Below are positions 19,647 to 27,833 of a DNA stretch of 64,000 nucleotides, piece by piece (position 1 is the first letter of the stretch; each line of letters begins with the position of its first letter). The translations under genes were made by a program, and so were the position numbers. Source of the stretch: Alteripontixanthobacter muriae (lineage in GTDB: Bacteria; Pseudomonadota; Alphaproteobacteria; Sphingomonadales; Sphingomonadaceae); NCBI RefSeq assembly GCF_013336795.1, contig NZ_JAAFZT010000003.1:62001-126000 (forward strand), in the 5' to 3' direction. The notes beneath the pieces were generated by a model, which was not told where the DNA came from, made no database searches, and worked only from the letters and a program-made list of their open reading frames with translations.

Positions 19647-22259
19647 CTAGTTTCGCAGGCGCTCGATGGATTGGGCGAGAGCCACGTAGAGCTTGCCCAT
19701 GTCGGAACTGAGCAGCGTCACGCCAAGCGCGTGACCATCGCGCGTGGACAGCATCGTACGCAGCATGGCCTCGAAATCGTGGATGTAACGGCTGACATGC
19801 TCGCGGAAATCGGGGTCTTCTTCATAGATTTCCGCGACTTCGCGTGATTGGCCGTTGTCGAGCAAGCGAACGGCCCTGCGGGTGAATATCCCTCTGTCTC
19901 CGCGCAGGTAGGAGTTCCAGGCAGTGTCAGTCACTTCGGTCGACAAAGCTTTTGCAATGTCGATCGCGTTGGAATTGAGGCTTTCGGTAATCAGGGCCAC
20001 TCTGCGCGAGAAATCATTGTCCACCTGCTCCTCGGCTAGTTCGCGAGCACGATTTACCCGCGATTCCAAATTGGCAGCGAGTTCGTTCACCTTGCTGAGC
20101 TGATCACGCATCTGGATTGCCGCCTCACGCCCGGTAGCCGCTGCCTGGCTGGCGGCCTGTTCCAGCGCGGAGATCGAGTCAGCAGCATGCCCGGTGAGCG
20201 CGCTGTCGATAATTTTGGCGGCTTCGTCTGCGACACGTTCGGCGAAGGCGTTGACCTTGTCCGCATTCCTGACCTCGAGATTGCCCAAGGCATCCCGCGA
20301 TGCGCCTTCCACCGCGAGAATGGCTTCACGCAATTCTCCACGCGTCTTTTCTGCGAGGGCATCGCCCTGCCTGTCGAGGTCCGCCAACTTGCCTTGCAAT
20401 TCGCCGATCAGGTGAAGGTTGTGCTCCTGCTTCGCCTGTACATCGTCCTGCAAGGTGCGAATTTCCGCGATGGCACGCTTCCCGGATTTCTCCGTCTCGC
20501 CAAGCTGGCCCGCAGTCAATTCCACCGAAACGCCTGCAGTTTCGAGTGTGTCTTTCAGGCTACGAGATTCGCCGAGCACTTTCTGAAGGCGGGTTTCGAC
20601 TTCCGCGAGTGAGGCCGGCAGATCATCCCGGCCCTGCTCAGAAGCGGCTTGCAGCAGTTCGAGCAAGCGAACGCTCGATTCGGTAAGCTGGGCAACCATC
20701 CCGTCGGTTCCGTTCAAGGCCGATCTGGACGCCTCCAGGGTTCCCGTAAGTTCGGCGACACTCTGGCCGACGCGTTCCCGGGTGTCCTGTCCATGTTTCC
20801 CAATACGCGTGAGGCTGACTTCCAGGGCATCGATCCTGCTTGCCAGTGCCTCCGCATTCTCGGCCAGCATGTGGGTTTGCGCGATCTGATCCTGCCGCCG
20901 TTCGGCCAGTTCCGAGTCGAAGGCGGCGAGGCTGGCAGCCAGTGCCTCGGCAGCATCCGCTTCCTGCTCGGCCAGTGCATCGCGTCGGGCCTTGATCTTA
21001 TCGACAAACGCGGCATGGCTAGTGGCGAGATTGCCGTTCAGTTCATCGGCATGGCCCGAGATTTCGCGCAGCAGTTCGGCCGCGCTTGCTCGCGTGCCTT
21101 CATCGAGAGCGCCGATCTTTTCGGCCATATCTGACAAACGCGACTGAACCGCTTCGATCCGCTCGTTCCAGCTTGCGACTGCTCGCGTTTCCGTTTCGCC
21201 GAGGGAGCGGTTCACCGTGCCGGCACCCTCCCGAATCGAATTGACGCGCGCTTGCAGCGAGACAAGCGCCTCGGCCTCGTGTTCTTCCAATGCTTCGCCG
21301 GCCTCGATGATCTCGGCACGCAAGCGATCGGCACGGTGGCGCATGGCGGCCAAGGCGTCGACTTCGTGACTGTCCAGATCGGCCCGGTGCGCCTCGCTCT
21401 TTTCGGCAAGAGCAGCGAAACGGCGGTTCATGAAATCGTCCAATTGGATAGCCTGCGCTTCGAATGCCGCGATTGCCGCATCGACACGGCTGCGCAAGGT
21501 GCCCACCTGTCGCTCGCTTGCGGCGCCGAATTCATTGAGCCGTTCGAAGCCGGAGATCATCTGGCTCAACTGGTCGCTGGCCGTACGACCCGCATTGCCG
21601 ATCTGGTTGGAGACGTCGCGGGCGGAATTGGCGATAACGGGGAGGTCGTTTCTCAGCCGCCCCATGTTTTCCATCGCGCTTGCGCTGACTGTGGCGATGG
21701 CGTCCACCTGTGCGCCGTTGTGATGAATGAGGGCCTGGAGCGCGTCGGCGTGTTCCGAAATGCGTTCGGAAGCGATCCTGCCGAGGCTGTCGAGTTCGCG
21801 CGACTCGGCTGCCAGAAACTCACGCGCAACGCTGAGTTCGCGATTGATCACGATCAACCGTTCTTCCAGCCGCTGTGCCTCTGCCGACAAGACCGACGCT
21901 GCATCGCCGAAGCGCGCCGCTTCACGCGTGCTGCTGCGCATGGCCAGCAGCCAGCAGGCAATGACCAGCAATACGGGAATGCACCAATTCGTGAGCAATT
22001 CCGCAGCTTCGGACAGGGCGACGCCATCGGCGATCGACATCCAGTTCGATGCCGCAAGCAGCACCGTCCAGGCAAGGATAATGGCCAGGGCTACGGCCGG
22101 CACCAGCCAGCCCCTGGCTGTGGAGCCGAGCGGCTCATCCAGCCACTCCGGCTCTTCATACATGGCCTGCTCGCCTTCAAAGACGGGTTCGACGCCGGTA
22201 TGCTCTGTTGTTTCCCCGCCGTCCTGTCCGACAGCCCTGATGTGTGATCCCGCGCTCAT
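19647..22259 (-). CDS. Large membrane-anchored coiled-coil protein, unknown function
   Basis: 870 aa. Residues 1-45 are acidic and cytoplasmic; two hydrophobic helices (about 50-72 and 88-106) act as a hairpin anchor. Residues 115-770 are nearly continuous alpha-helix rich in Ala, Glu, Arg, Leu and Gln, with repeated heptad-like blocks. The last 100 residues (NSYLRGDRGIFTRRAVRLL, then FREHVSRYIHDFEAML) are non-repetitive and probably a folded domain. The layout is like alphaproteobacterial proteins often misnamed kinesin-like or apolipoprotein-like. No enzymatic motif is seen. It is divergent from the Hpt-like gene and shares a 73-bp promoter region with it. Confidence 0.8.
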   Translation of the reverse strand: MSAGSHIRAVGQDGGETTEHTGVEPVFEGEQAMYEEPEWLDEPLGSTARGWLVPAVALAIILAWTVLLAASNWMSIADGVALSEAAELLTNWCIPVLLVIACWLLAMRSSTREAARFGDAASVLSAEAQRLEERLIVINRELSVAREFLAAESRELDSLGRIASERISEHADALQALIHHNGAQVDAIATVSASAMENMGRLRNDLPVIANSARDVSNQIGNAGRTASDQLSQMISGFERLNEFGAASERQVGTLRSRVDAAIAAFEAQAIQLDDFMNRRFAALAEKSEAHRADLDSHEVDALAAMRHRADRLRAEIIEAGEALEEHEAEALVSLQARVNSIREGAGTVNRSLGETETRAVASWNERIEAVQSRLSDMAEKIGALDEGTRASAAELLREISGHADELNGNLATSHAAFVDKIKARRDALAEQEADAAEALAASLAAFDSELAERRQDQIAQTHMLAENAEALASRIDALEVSLTRIGKHGQDTRERVGQSVAELTGTLEASRSALNGTDGMVAQLTESSVRLLELLQAASEQGRDDLPASLAEVETRLQKVLGESRSLKDTLETAGVSVELTAGQLGETEKSGKRAIAEIRTLQDDVQAKQEHNLHLIGELQGKLADLDRQGDALAEKTRGELREAILAVEGASRDALGNLEVRNADKVNAFAERVADEAAKIIDSALTGHAADSISALEQAASQAAATGREAAIQMRDQLSKVNELAANLESRVNRARELAEEQVDNDFSRRVALITESLNSNAIDIAKALSTEVTDTAWNSYLRGDRGIFTRRAVRLLDNGQSREVAEIYEEDPDFREHVSRYIHDFEAMLRTMLSTRDGHALGVTLLSSDMGKLYVALAQSIERLRN

Positions 22260-22332
22260 AGGCAGAAAGTTACCACGTTTGCGGGAAGGTGAAACCCCGT
22301 CTTAACCTTGTTCCACATATGCTGCCCGAGTG

Positions 22333-22647
22333 ATGTATGAAAGGTCCTCCTTCGAAGCGACACTGGCTGCAGCGGCAGGTGACGATGCCAGTCTGCTGGC
22401 GGAATTGAAGCAATCTTTCGGGCAGAGCCTCGCGTATCACGTCGACCTGCTTTCCCGCGCGCGATGCGATGGCAACTGGTTCGTGGCCGCACAGCGGATC
22501 CGCGGCCTGGCCGCATCCTTTCATGCTACTGAACTGATGCAAATGGCCGACACGGCACTGCGATCTGCTCCCGGCGACCCTGTGATTCTTCGAGAATTAC
22601 ACGGCTTCATCGAAAAATCCGGTTTCGGTAGAGCGCGCCGGGCCTAG
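22333..22647 (+). CDS. Hpt-like protein lacking the phospho-accepting histidine
   Basis: 104 aa, predicted all-helical. Residues 52-62 (AAQRIRGLAAS) align with the histidine-phosphotransfer core A-H-x-L-K-G, but the histidine position is Gln54; Ile56, Arg57 and Gly58 keep the rest of the motif. The downstream helix ELMQMADTAL fits the Hpt fold. It would bind a receiver or kinase without carrying phosphate, if the alignment is right. ATG 22333 is preceded in frame by a GTG at 22330. It heads a plus-strand run ending in a kinase-like protein that also lacks its histidine. Confidence 0.6.
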   Translation: MYERSSFEATLAAAAGDDASLLAELKQSFGQSLAYHVDLLSRARCDGNWFVAAQRIRGLAASFHATELMQMADTALRSAPGDPVILRELHGFIEKSGFGRARRA

Positions 22648-22715
22648 CTGCCTTGGAAATCGCCGCATGAAAGCCTAAACAGCAGCCTTTCACCGCTCAC
22701 CGCGAAAGGCCAGAT

Positions 22716-23909
22716 TTGCTCGCTGCGCTCGTCTCGACTGCTGTTGCCCGGGATGAACACGGACGGTTGCTGATCGTCGGTAATCGGACCGTCGTCGGCC
22801 ACCAGATTGCGGCCGCTCTTGCACTGGGATGTGAACACATACTGTGCCTGGTCGACGGGGCAGAAGTGCAAGGAAACAGCGTGGAGGTGAATGCGCTCCG
22901 CCAGCAGGCGACCAAAGGCGGTGCGGCGTTTCACCTCGCGTCAGACATCTTTGGCGTATCTGCCAAGGTGACCGCTCATGATGCCCTGATCGTCTTCGCT
23001 GCCGGATTGCTGCCGCAGCATGAAGTTTGCCGAAAAGTGGCTGCTGGGCGCTTCGGTGTCGCGGCATACAGTTCACCCGGAGGTGAATCGGCGCCACTCG
23101 AGAGGATCGATTCCGATTACGTCTGGGGCGGTATATTTCGGGCGCCAGGCGATATAGTGGAACGGTTCGCCTCCGTTGCGCCTGACGGAGATCCCATCTC
23201 GGGGCTGCTGCGCACTGCCTTGCAAAGCGGGTTGCGCATGGTCGAACTGGCTGATGGCGAGGCGCCGATCGTGATCCGGACATCGCAACAGGCAAGGGCA
23301 GAAAGCGAACGCTGGCGGCGGCAAAGCCTGGGCAAGCCCGACTGGCGCATTCCCGGTGAGGCGATTGCGGTCAACCTTGCACTCCGGCACGGCGATGCGA
23401 CTGAATTGCACGACCGGACATCAGCACTCTCTCTCGCTCCTTTTCTGCTCGTTGGAATAGGCATAGTACTGGCTTGGGCTGGCTGGGCGACCCTGGCCTT
23501 TCTCGCACTTGGAGCAGGTTTCGTTGTGCGCCTTCTGCCTCGCCAACTGGCGCGGGGATCAGCGGAGTTCGGGCAGGAAACACCAGCGACCGATTACTCG
23601 ATCTTGCTGTTCGATGCCGCGGTCTTGACGGTGAGTTATTTTGCGTTGCAAACTGCTGCAGATCCAATCCCGCAACCCGATCTGGATGGCTTCGCGATAA
23701 TAGCCGCCATCCTCGTCTTGCCATGGCTGGCAATTCGGTACAGCATTCCGTTGTGGCAGGCAGCAGCACGAGACCGCCTCGCCCTCTGTATCGGCCTCGC
23801 TATTTGCGCCGTGTCGGGATCTTTCGCCATCTCCGCCGGTATCCTGCTGATTATCATCCTTGCAGCGATGCTGATGTTTCCCAGAAGCCCACAGCTAACC
23901 CGGTCTTAA
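22716..23909 (+). CDS. Membrane protein with nucleotidyltransferase-like N-terminus
   Basis: 397 aa. Residues 1-215 are soluble, with alternating beta/alpha segments (LLIVGNRTVVGHQIAAALAL, HILCLVDGAE, DALIVFAAGLLP) reminiscent of a MobA/IspD-type NTP-transferase fold, but without a clear catalytic signature. Residues 228-395 contain about five hydrophobic helices. The arrangement recalls sugar-phosphate cytidylyltransferase/CDP-alcohol phosphatidyltransferase fusions, yet the CDP-alcohol signature DGxxAR is absent. Starts on TTG 22716 with GAAAGG 7 bases upstream. Function unknown. Confidence 0.68.
   Translation: MLAALVSTAVARDEHGRLLIVGNRTVVGHQIAAALALGCEHILCLVDGAEVQGNSVEVNALRQQATKGGAAFHLASDIFGVSAKVTAHDALIVFAAGLLPQHEVCRKVAAGRFGVAAYSSPGGESAPLERIDSDYVWGGIFRAPGDIVERFASVAPDGDPISGLLRTALQSGLRMVELADGEAPIVIRTSQQARAESERWRRQSLGKPDWRIPGEAIAVNLALRHGDATELHDRTSALSLAPFLLVGIGIVLAWAGWATLAFLALGAGFVVRLLPRQLARGSAEFGQETPATDYSILLFDAAVLTVSYFALQTAADPIPQPDLDGFAIIAAILVLPWLAIRYSIPLWQAAARDRLALCIGLAICAVSGSFAISAGILLIIILAAMLMFPRSPQLTRS
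23895..23909 (+). promoter_or_regulatory. CtrA-like box (CTAA-N7-TTAA)
   Basis: CTAACCCGGTCTTAA differs at one position from the alphaproteobacterial CtrA consensus TTAA-N7-TTAA. It lies about 40 bp before the next gene, but its second half contains the stop codon of the preceding gene, so chance occurrence is quite possible. Confidence 0.25.
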
Positions 23910-23947
23910 CCACAGGCTGGTAACGGCACTGTATGTTCGAGGCAGCC

Positions 23948-24895
23948 ATGACCCCTACACCCCAACTACCCATCGAGGAGGTTCTCCAGCACGAACTCGT
24001 CAGCGGAGATATCGTGCTGGGCACGCTGGGACCGATTATCGGCCATCTCCTGGCAAATCACGATAATTCCCTGTTTAGCGACGAGATTGTCGCAAGGGTC
24101 CGCGGCATGGTGAGCCACCTCGCCAGCCAGATGCTGGACGAGCTTGGCACGACTCTGGAACTTGCCGACCCGGGGGTTCTGGCGGAAGGGCAGGGGCGCG
24201 AACTGGCTGCCGAACTTGCAACTTCACAGGCATTGCTCACCCACTGCCATGCTCTCGCGCTGGAATGGCAATTGGCCGAGCGATTGGAGAAAAGGTGTGC
24301 TATCGATCCGGTGCTCACGCCGCTTCTCCAGGCCCTTATCGCTTCGGACCATGACGAGACTGCCGGCACGGCCATGGCCCTTCTGGCCAGTCAGGTACGC
24401 TTCGTTCAGGCGCAACGACGGATGGAGTTGCCACTGACCGAACTGCCGGGCGACCTGTTTCACCACGCCTTGCTGACTTGGCAGACCTTCTGCGATGGCA
24501 GGGACGAAGAAACATTGCGAGCGGCCGACCGATCGATGCGGGACCGCTTCGACGAAAGCACAAGCCGTCTGGGCCTCCTCAACCGCCTCGTGGGAGGGAT
24601 GGGCAACGGGGCGCGTGCTGCCCTCTCCATTGCTCATGCTGGAGTTGCGATCTTCTGCACGGCCATGGCAAACCAGTCGAACCAGGACCGCGATCTGGCG
24701 GTGGTATCTACCAACGACCGTCAACTCGCACGTCTGGCGCTGGCCTTGCGCAGTGCAGGGCTGCGCCCGAAGGAGGTCGAGAAGCAGTTCCTCACCATCC
24801 ATCCCGAGACGACCTTGCCAGAAGGTTTCGAACTGCTGCGAGCCGACCGCGCTGGCGAGATGCTTTCGGCTTCAGGCGGTTGGTCCCCGGGCTGA
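23948..24895 (+). CDS. Helical protein of unknown function upstream of the kinase-like gene
   Basis: 315 aa, predicted mostly alpha-helical, with no signal peptide. One moderately hydrophobic segment (GARAALSIAHAGVAIFCTAM) lies near residues 215-235. I recognise no family. ATG 23948 is chosen because GAGG lies 5 bases upstream; an in-frame ATG at 23933 would add five residues. The stop is 2 bp before the kinase-like gene, so the two are almost certainly co-translated and their products probably act together. Confidence 0.72.
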   Translation: MTPTPQLPIEEVLQHELVSGDIVLGTLGPIIGHLLANHDNSLFSDEIVARVRGMVSHLASQMLDELGTTLELADPGVLAEGQGRELAAELATSQALLTHCHALALEWQLAERLEKRCAIDPVLTPLLQALIASDHDETAGTAMALLASQVRFVQAQRRMELPLTELPGDLFHHALLTWQTFCDGRDEETLRAADRSMRDRFDESTSRLGLLNRLVGGMGNGARAALSIAHAGVAIFCTAMANQSNQDRDLAVVSTNDRQLARLALALRSAGLRPKEVEKQFLTIHPETTLPEGFELLRADRAGEMLSASGGWSPG

Positions 24896-24897
24896 AC

Positions 24898-26289
24898 ATG
24901 TCGTCCGAAGGTCCGATCACAGCGAGCGCCATCAGCGATGCCGAAGACCGGCTGGTGGAAGTGCAGGAGCCGCTTGCGGGCCTTCACCAGGCATGTGGGG
25001 GCGTGCTGCCGGGCCGCATAGCTATTCCGGAACTGCTGCAGCTGGTCCGCCGATCGCGCGAATATCAACTGCGTCTCGCCAGGACGGTTCAGGCATTCGA
25101 CGGGGACGAAATCATCAAGTTCTGGGCCGCAGTGGAGCCGCTGGAAGAAGCAGGTGGCTGCCGACTGGAAATGAGTAATTGGCAAACGATCAGTCAGCCG
25201 GTCGAACGGGAAGCTGACGTTCAGGGACGCAGAGACGCGTTAACCCGGCAGATGGCCCTGCTGTCGGCCAGGCTGGATCAGTATCAGAATGTTCTGACGG
25301 TCGAATCGCATTCCATCGTTTTGCGCGATCTTGCGCGTGAAATGCGCTCGCGAATGGGACAGCGCTGGACGGATATGGTCGAGTTGCGGGAACTGCCGGA
25401 CAGGGACGACATTCACTGGCGATTGCTGGACGGTGCCAGACTGATGGCGCCTGGCATGGAAGCAGGGTTGCAGGCTCGCCTCATCCCGGCTGGTGAGAAG
25501 GACAGGGGCAGCGCCGGTTTCGAATTGTACTTCCTGCCTGACGAACAAGCCGAAGTGAACCTTCGCCGGGCCCGGTCCGAAAACAGTACGCCGTCCTTGG
25601 GCAAGGCCCTGGGTCGGGAATTGTCACCGGTTCTGCGACGGCCGGTACCCCGCATCATCGCCAATGCGGAAACGATCAGATCACGACTGGCAGGGCCCCT
25701 GGCCGAAGAATACTCCAACTATGCCGCAGACATCGCAACCGCCGGGCAGCACCTCCTGTCGCTGATCGACGACCTGGCCGATTTGGAAGTGGTCGAAGAT
25801 GCCAACTTCTCGGTCTCGCCTGACCAGATTGACCTTGCCGAGGTAGCCCGCCAGGCGGCCGGCATCCTAGGTGTCAGGGCGCGCGAAAAAAATATCGGCA
25901 TAACCGGGCCGGGCGATGGTGAAGTCAGACCTGCAATTGGAGAATTCCGACGCGTGCTGCAAATCCTGCTGAATCTGCTTGGCAACGCAATCCATTATGC
26001 GCCGGAGGGTTCATCCATCAAGCTGCTTGCAGGCGGATCGGATGATACGGCTTCGCTGGAAGTCGCCGATCAGGGGCCGGGCCTCACCCCCGATCAGCAG
26101 AAGGTGGTATTCAATAAATTCGAGCGTCTTGGTCGTAGCGGCGATGGTGGTTCGGGCTTGGGCCTGTACATCTCACGGCGCCTGGCGCGTGCCATGCGGG
26201 GAGAGCTCGCGGTCGCAAGTGAACCGGGGCAGGGCGCACGGTTTACGCTGACACTGCCTACAGTCGAAACGAATGAAGCGGCTGCCTGA
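24898..26289 (+). CDS. Histidine-kinase-like protein without the H-box histidine
   Basis: 463 aa. Residues 1-230 form an N-terminal sensory region without membrane helices. The dimerisation helix begins near residue 235: SPVLRRPVPRIIANAE (243-258) aligns with the family H-box S-H-E-L-R-T-P-L, so the phospho-accepting position is Pro244. The ATPase domain keeps its boxes: N box QILLNLLGNAIHYAP (355-369), G1 VADQGPGL (389-396), F box FNKFERLG, G2 GSGLGLYISRRL. It could bind ATP but cannot autophosphorylate in the usual way. Cytoplasmic. DivL of Caulobacter is a precedent for a kinase-like protein lacking this histidine. Confidence 0.85.
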   Translation: MSSEGPITASAISDAEDRLVEVQEPLAGLHQACGGVLPGRIAIPELLQLVRRSREYQLRLARTVQAFDGDEIIKFWAAVEPLEEAGGCRLEMSNWQTISQPVEREADVQGRRDALTRQMALLSARLDQYQNVLTVESHSIVLRDLAREMRSRMGQRWTDMVELRELPDRDDIHWRLLDGARLMAPGMEAGLQARLIPAGEKDRGSAGFELYFLPDEQAEVNLRRARSENSTPSLGKALGRELSPVLRRPVPRIIANAETIRSRLAGPLAEEYSNYAADIATAGQHLLSLIDDLADLEVVEDANFSVSPDQIDLAEVARQAAGILGVRAREKNIGITGPGDGEVRPAIGEFRRVLQILLNLLGNAIHYAPEGSSIKLLAGGSDDTASLEVADQGPGLTPDQQKVVFNKFERLGRSGDGGSGLGLYISRRLARAMRGELAVASEPGQGARFTLTLPTVETNEAAA

Positions 26290-26312
26290 TCGGCACGTCA
26301 GGCCGGGCGAGC

Positions 26313-26513
26313 TCAGTCTCGCAGGCGCCGCCTTGCGAGGAGAAGAAGCAGCAATCCGACAAAGACGGCAATAGCGCCGTTGCCTGCCCAGTTCGACTGC
26401 CCGAGCATGAAGCTGTCTTCCGGCCACATTAACAGACCCAATCCCTGGAAAACCCACAGAAGGCCGGTCAGCACCAGGGCAAAACCGGCGATCTGCAGGA
26501 TGATCCGGAGCAT
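26313..26513 (-). CDS. Small two-helix membrane protein
   Basis: 66 aa with two hydrophobic helices (about residues 3-27 and 42-60) and a basic end (RRRLRD), so the C-terminus is probably cytoplasmic. The connecting segment is WPEDSFMLGQSNWAGN. No named family is recognised. It begins 12 bp after the gltA stop and is likely co-transcribed with gltX-gltA. It converges on the kinase-like gene. Confidence 0.62.
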   Translation of the reverse strand: MLRIILQIAGFALVLTGLLWVFQGLGLLMWPEDSFMLGQSNWAGNGAIAVFVGLLLLLLARRRLRD

Positions 26514-26525
26514 GCCTGCCGCCTC

Positions 26526-27812
26526 TTAGCGCTTATCTACCGGCACGTAATCACGCTGGGTCGGCCCGGTGTACAGCTGACGCGGGCGACCGATCTTCTG
26601 ATTGGGATCGGAGATCATCTCGTTCCATTGCGCCACCCAGCCAACGGTCCGGGCAAGGGCGAACAGGGCGGTGAACATGGTTGTCGGGAAGCCAATCGCC
26701 GAAAGGATAACGCCCGAATAGAAGTCGACGTTCGGGAAGAGCTTCTTCTCGATGAAATAGTCGTCGCTCAGCGCCATTTCCTCAAGGCGCAGGGCTGTCT
26801 CGAAAACGGGATCGGTGACGTTCAACGCTTCGAAGACTTCACGAACGGTCTTTTGCATGACTGTCGCGCGCGGATCGTAATTCTTGTAGACGCGATGCCC
26901 GAAGCCCATCAGGCGGAACGGATCGTTCTTGTCCTTTGCACGCTCGATGTAATGCGGGATCTTGTCGGGAGTGCCGATCTCGCGGAGCATGTTGAGCGCT
27001 GCCTCATTCGCACCGCCATGAGCCGGACCCCACAGGCAGGCGATACCCGCCGCGGTGCAGGCAAACGGGTTTGCGCCCGAAGATCCGGCAAGGCGAACCG
27101 TGGATGTGGAAGCGTTCTGTTCATGATCGGCATGCAGGATGAAGATGCGGTCCATTGCCTTTTCGACGGCGGGGATCACTTCATATTCTTCAGCTGGCAC
27201 GCCGAAGGTCATGCGCAGGAAATTGCCGGTGTAGCTCAGCGAATTGTCCGGCTGCAGGAAGGGCTGGCCGATGGAGTATTTATACGCCCAGGCTGCAATC
27301 GTCGGCATCTTGGCGATCAGGCGATGGCTGCTGATCTTGCGGTGTTCGGGGTCGGAGATGTCGGTGCTGTCGTGATAGAATGCCGATAATGCACCGACGA
27401 CGCCGCACATGATTGCCATGGGATGCGCGTCGCGGCGGAATCCCTGGTAGAACTGCCGCAGCTGGTCATGCAGCATCGTGTGCCGGGTGATGGTATAGGT
27501 GAACTCGTCTAGTTCGTCCTTGCTCGGCAATTCGCCATTCAGCAGCAGGTGCGACACTTCCATGAAGCTGGAATGTTCGGCCAATTGCCCGATGGGATAG
27601 CCGCGGTGCAGCAAGACACCTTCCTCGCCATCGATAAACGTCAGCGCACTTTCGCAGCTCGCCGTAGAGGTAAACCCCGGGTCGAAAGTGAAGTTGCCGG
27701 TCTGAGCGTACAGCTTGCGGATGTCGAAAACGTCAGGGCCGCAACTGCCCTGCAAGATAGGGAAATCGTAGGATTCACCGCCGGTTGCCAATGTCGCTTG
27801 CTTGTCAGCCAA
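26526..27812 (-). CDS. gltA: Citrate synthase
   Basis: Condenses oxaloacetate and acetyl-CoA to citrate, first step of the TCA cycle. 428 aa, the hexameric type II (proteobacterial, NADH-sensitive) length. Active-site segments: [19 protein letters not shown] with its histidine, [15 protein letters not shown], and [17 protein letters not shown]. The N-terminal domain has [20 protein letters not shown]. Located 21 bp downstream of gltX. Confidence 0.97.
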   Translation of the reverse strand: MADKQATLATGGESYDFPILQGSCGPDVFDIRKLYAQTGNFTFDPGFTSTASCESALTFIDGEEGVLLHRGYPIGQLAEHSSFMEVSHLLLNGELPSKDELDEFTYTITRHTMLHDQLRQFYQGFRRDAHPMAIMCGVVGALSAFYHDSTDISDPEHRKISSHRLIAKMPTIAAWAYKYSIGQPFLQPDNSLSYTGNFLRMTFGVPAEEYEVIPAVEKAMDRIFILHADHEQNASTSTVRLAGSSGANPFACTAAGIACLWGPAHGGANEAALNMLREIGTPDKIPHYIERAKDKNDPFRLMGFGHRVYKNYDPRATVMQKTVREVFEALNVTDPVFETALRLEEMALSDDYFIEKKLFPNVDFYSGVILSAIGFPTTMFTALFALARTVGWVAQWNEMISDPNQKIGRPRQLYTGPTQRDYVPVDKR

Positions 27813-27833
27813 GTTTCGTCTCCTTGATTTGTA

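Noticed and set aside
21252-22247. 331-codon frame opposite the coiled-coil gene
   Set aside because: The minus-strand coiled-coil protein has membrane anchors, heptads and a folded C-terminus; the antisense frame is low-complexity.
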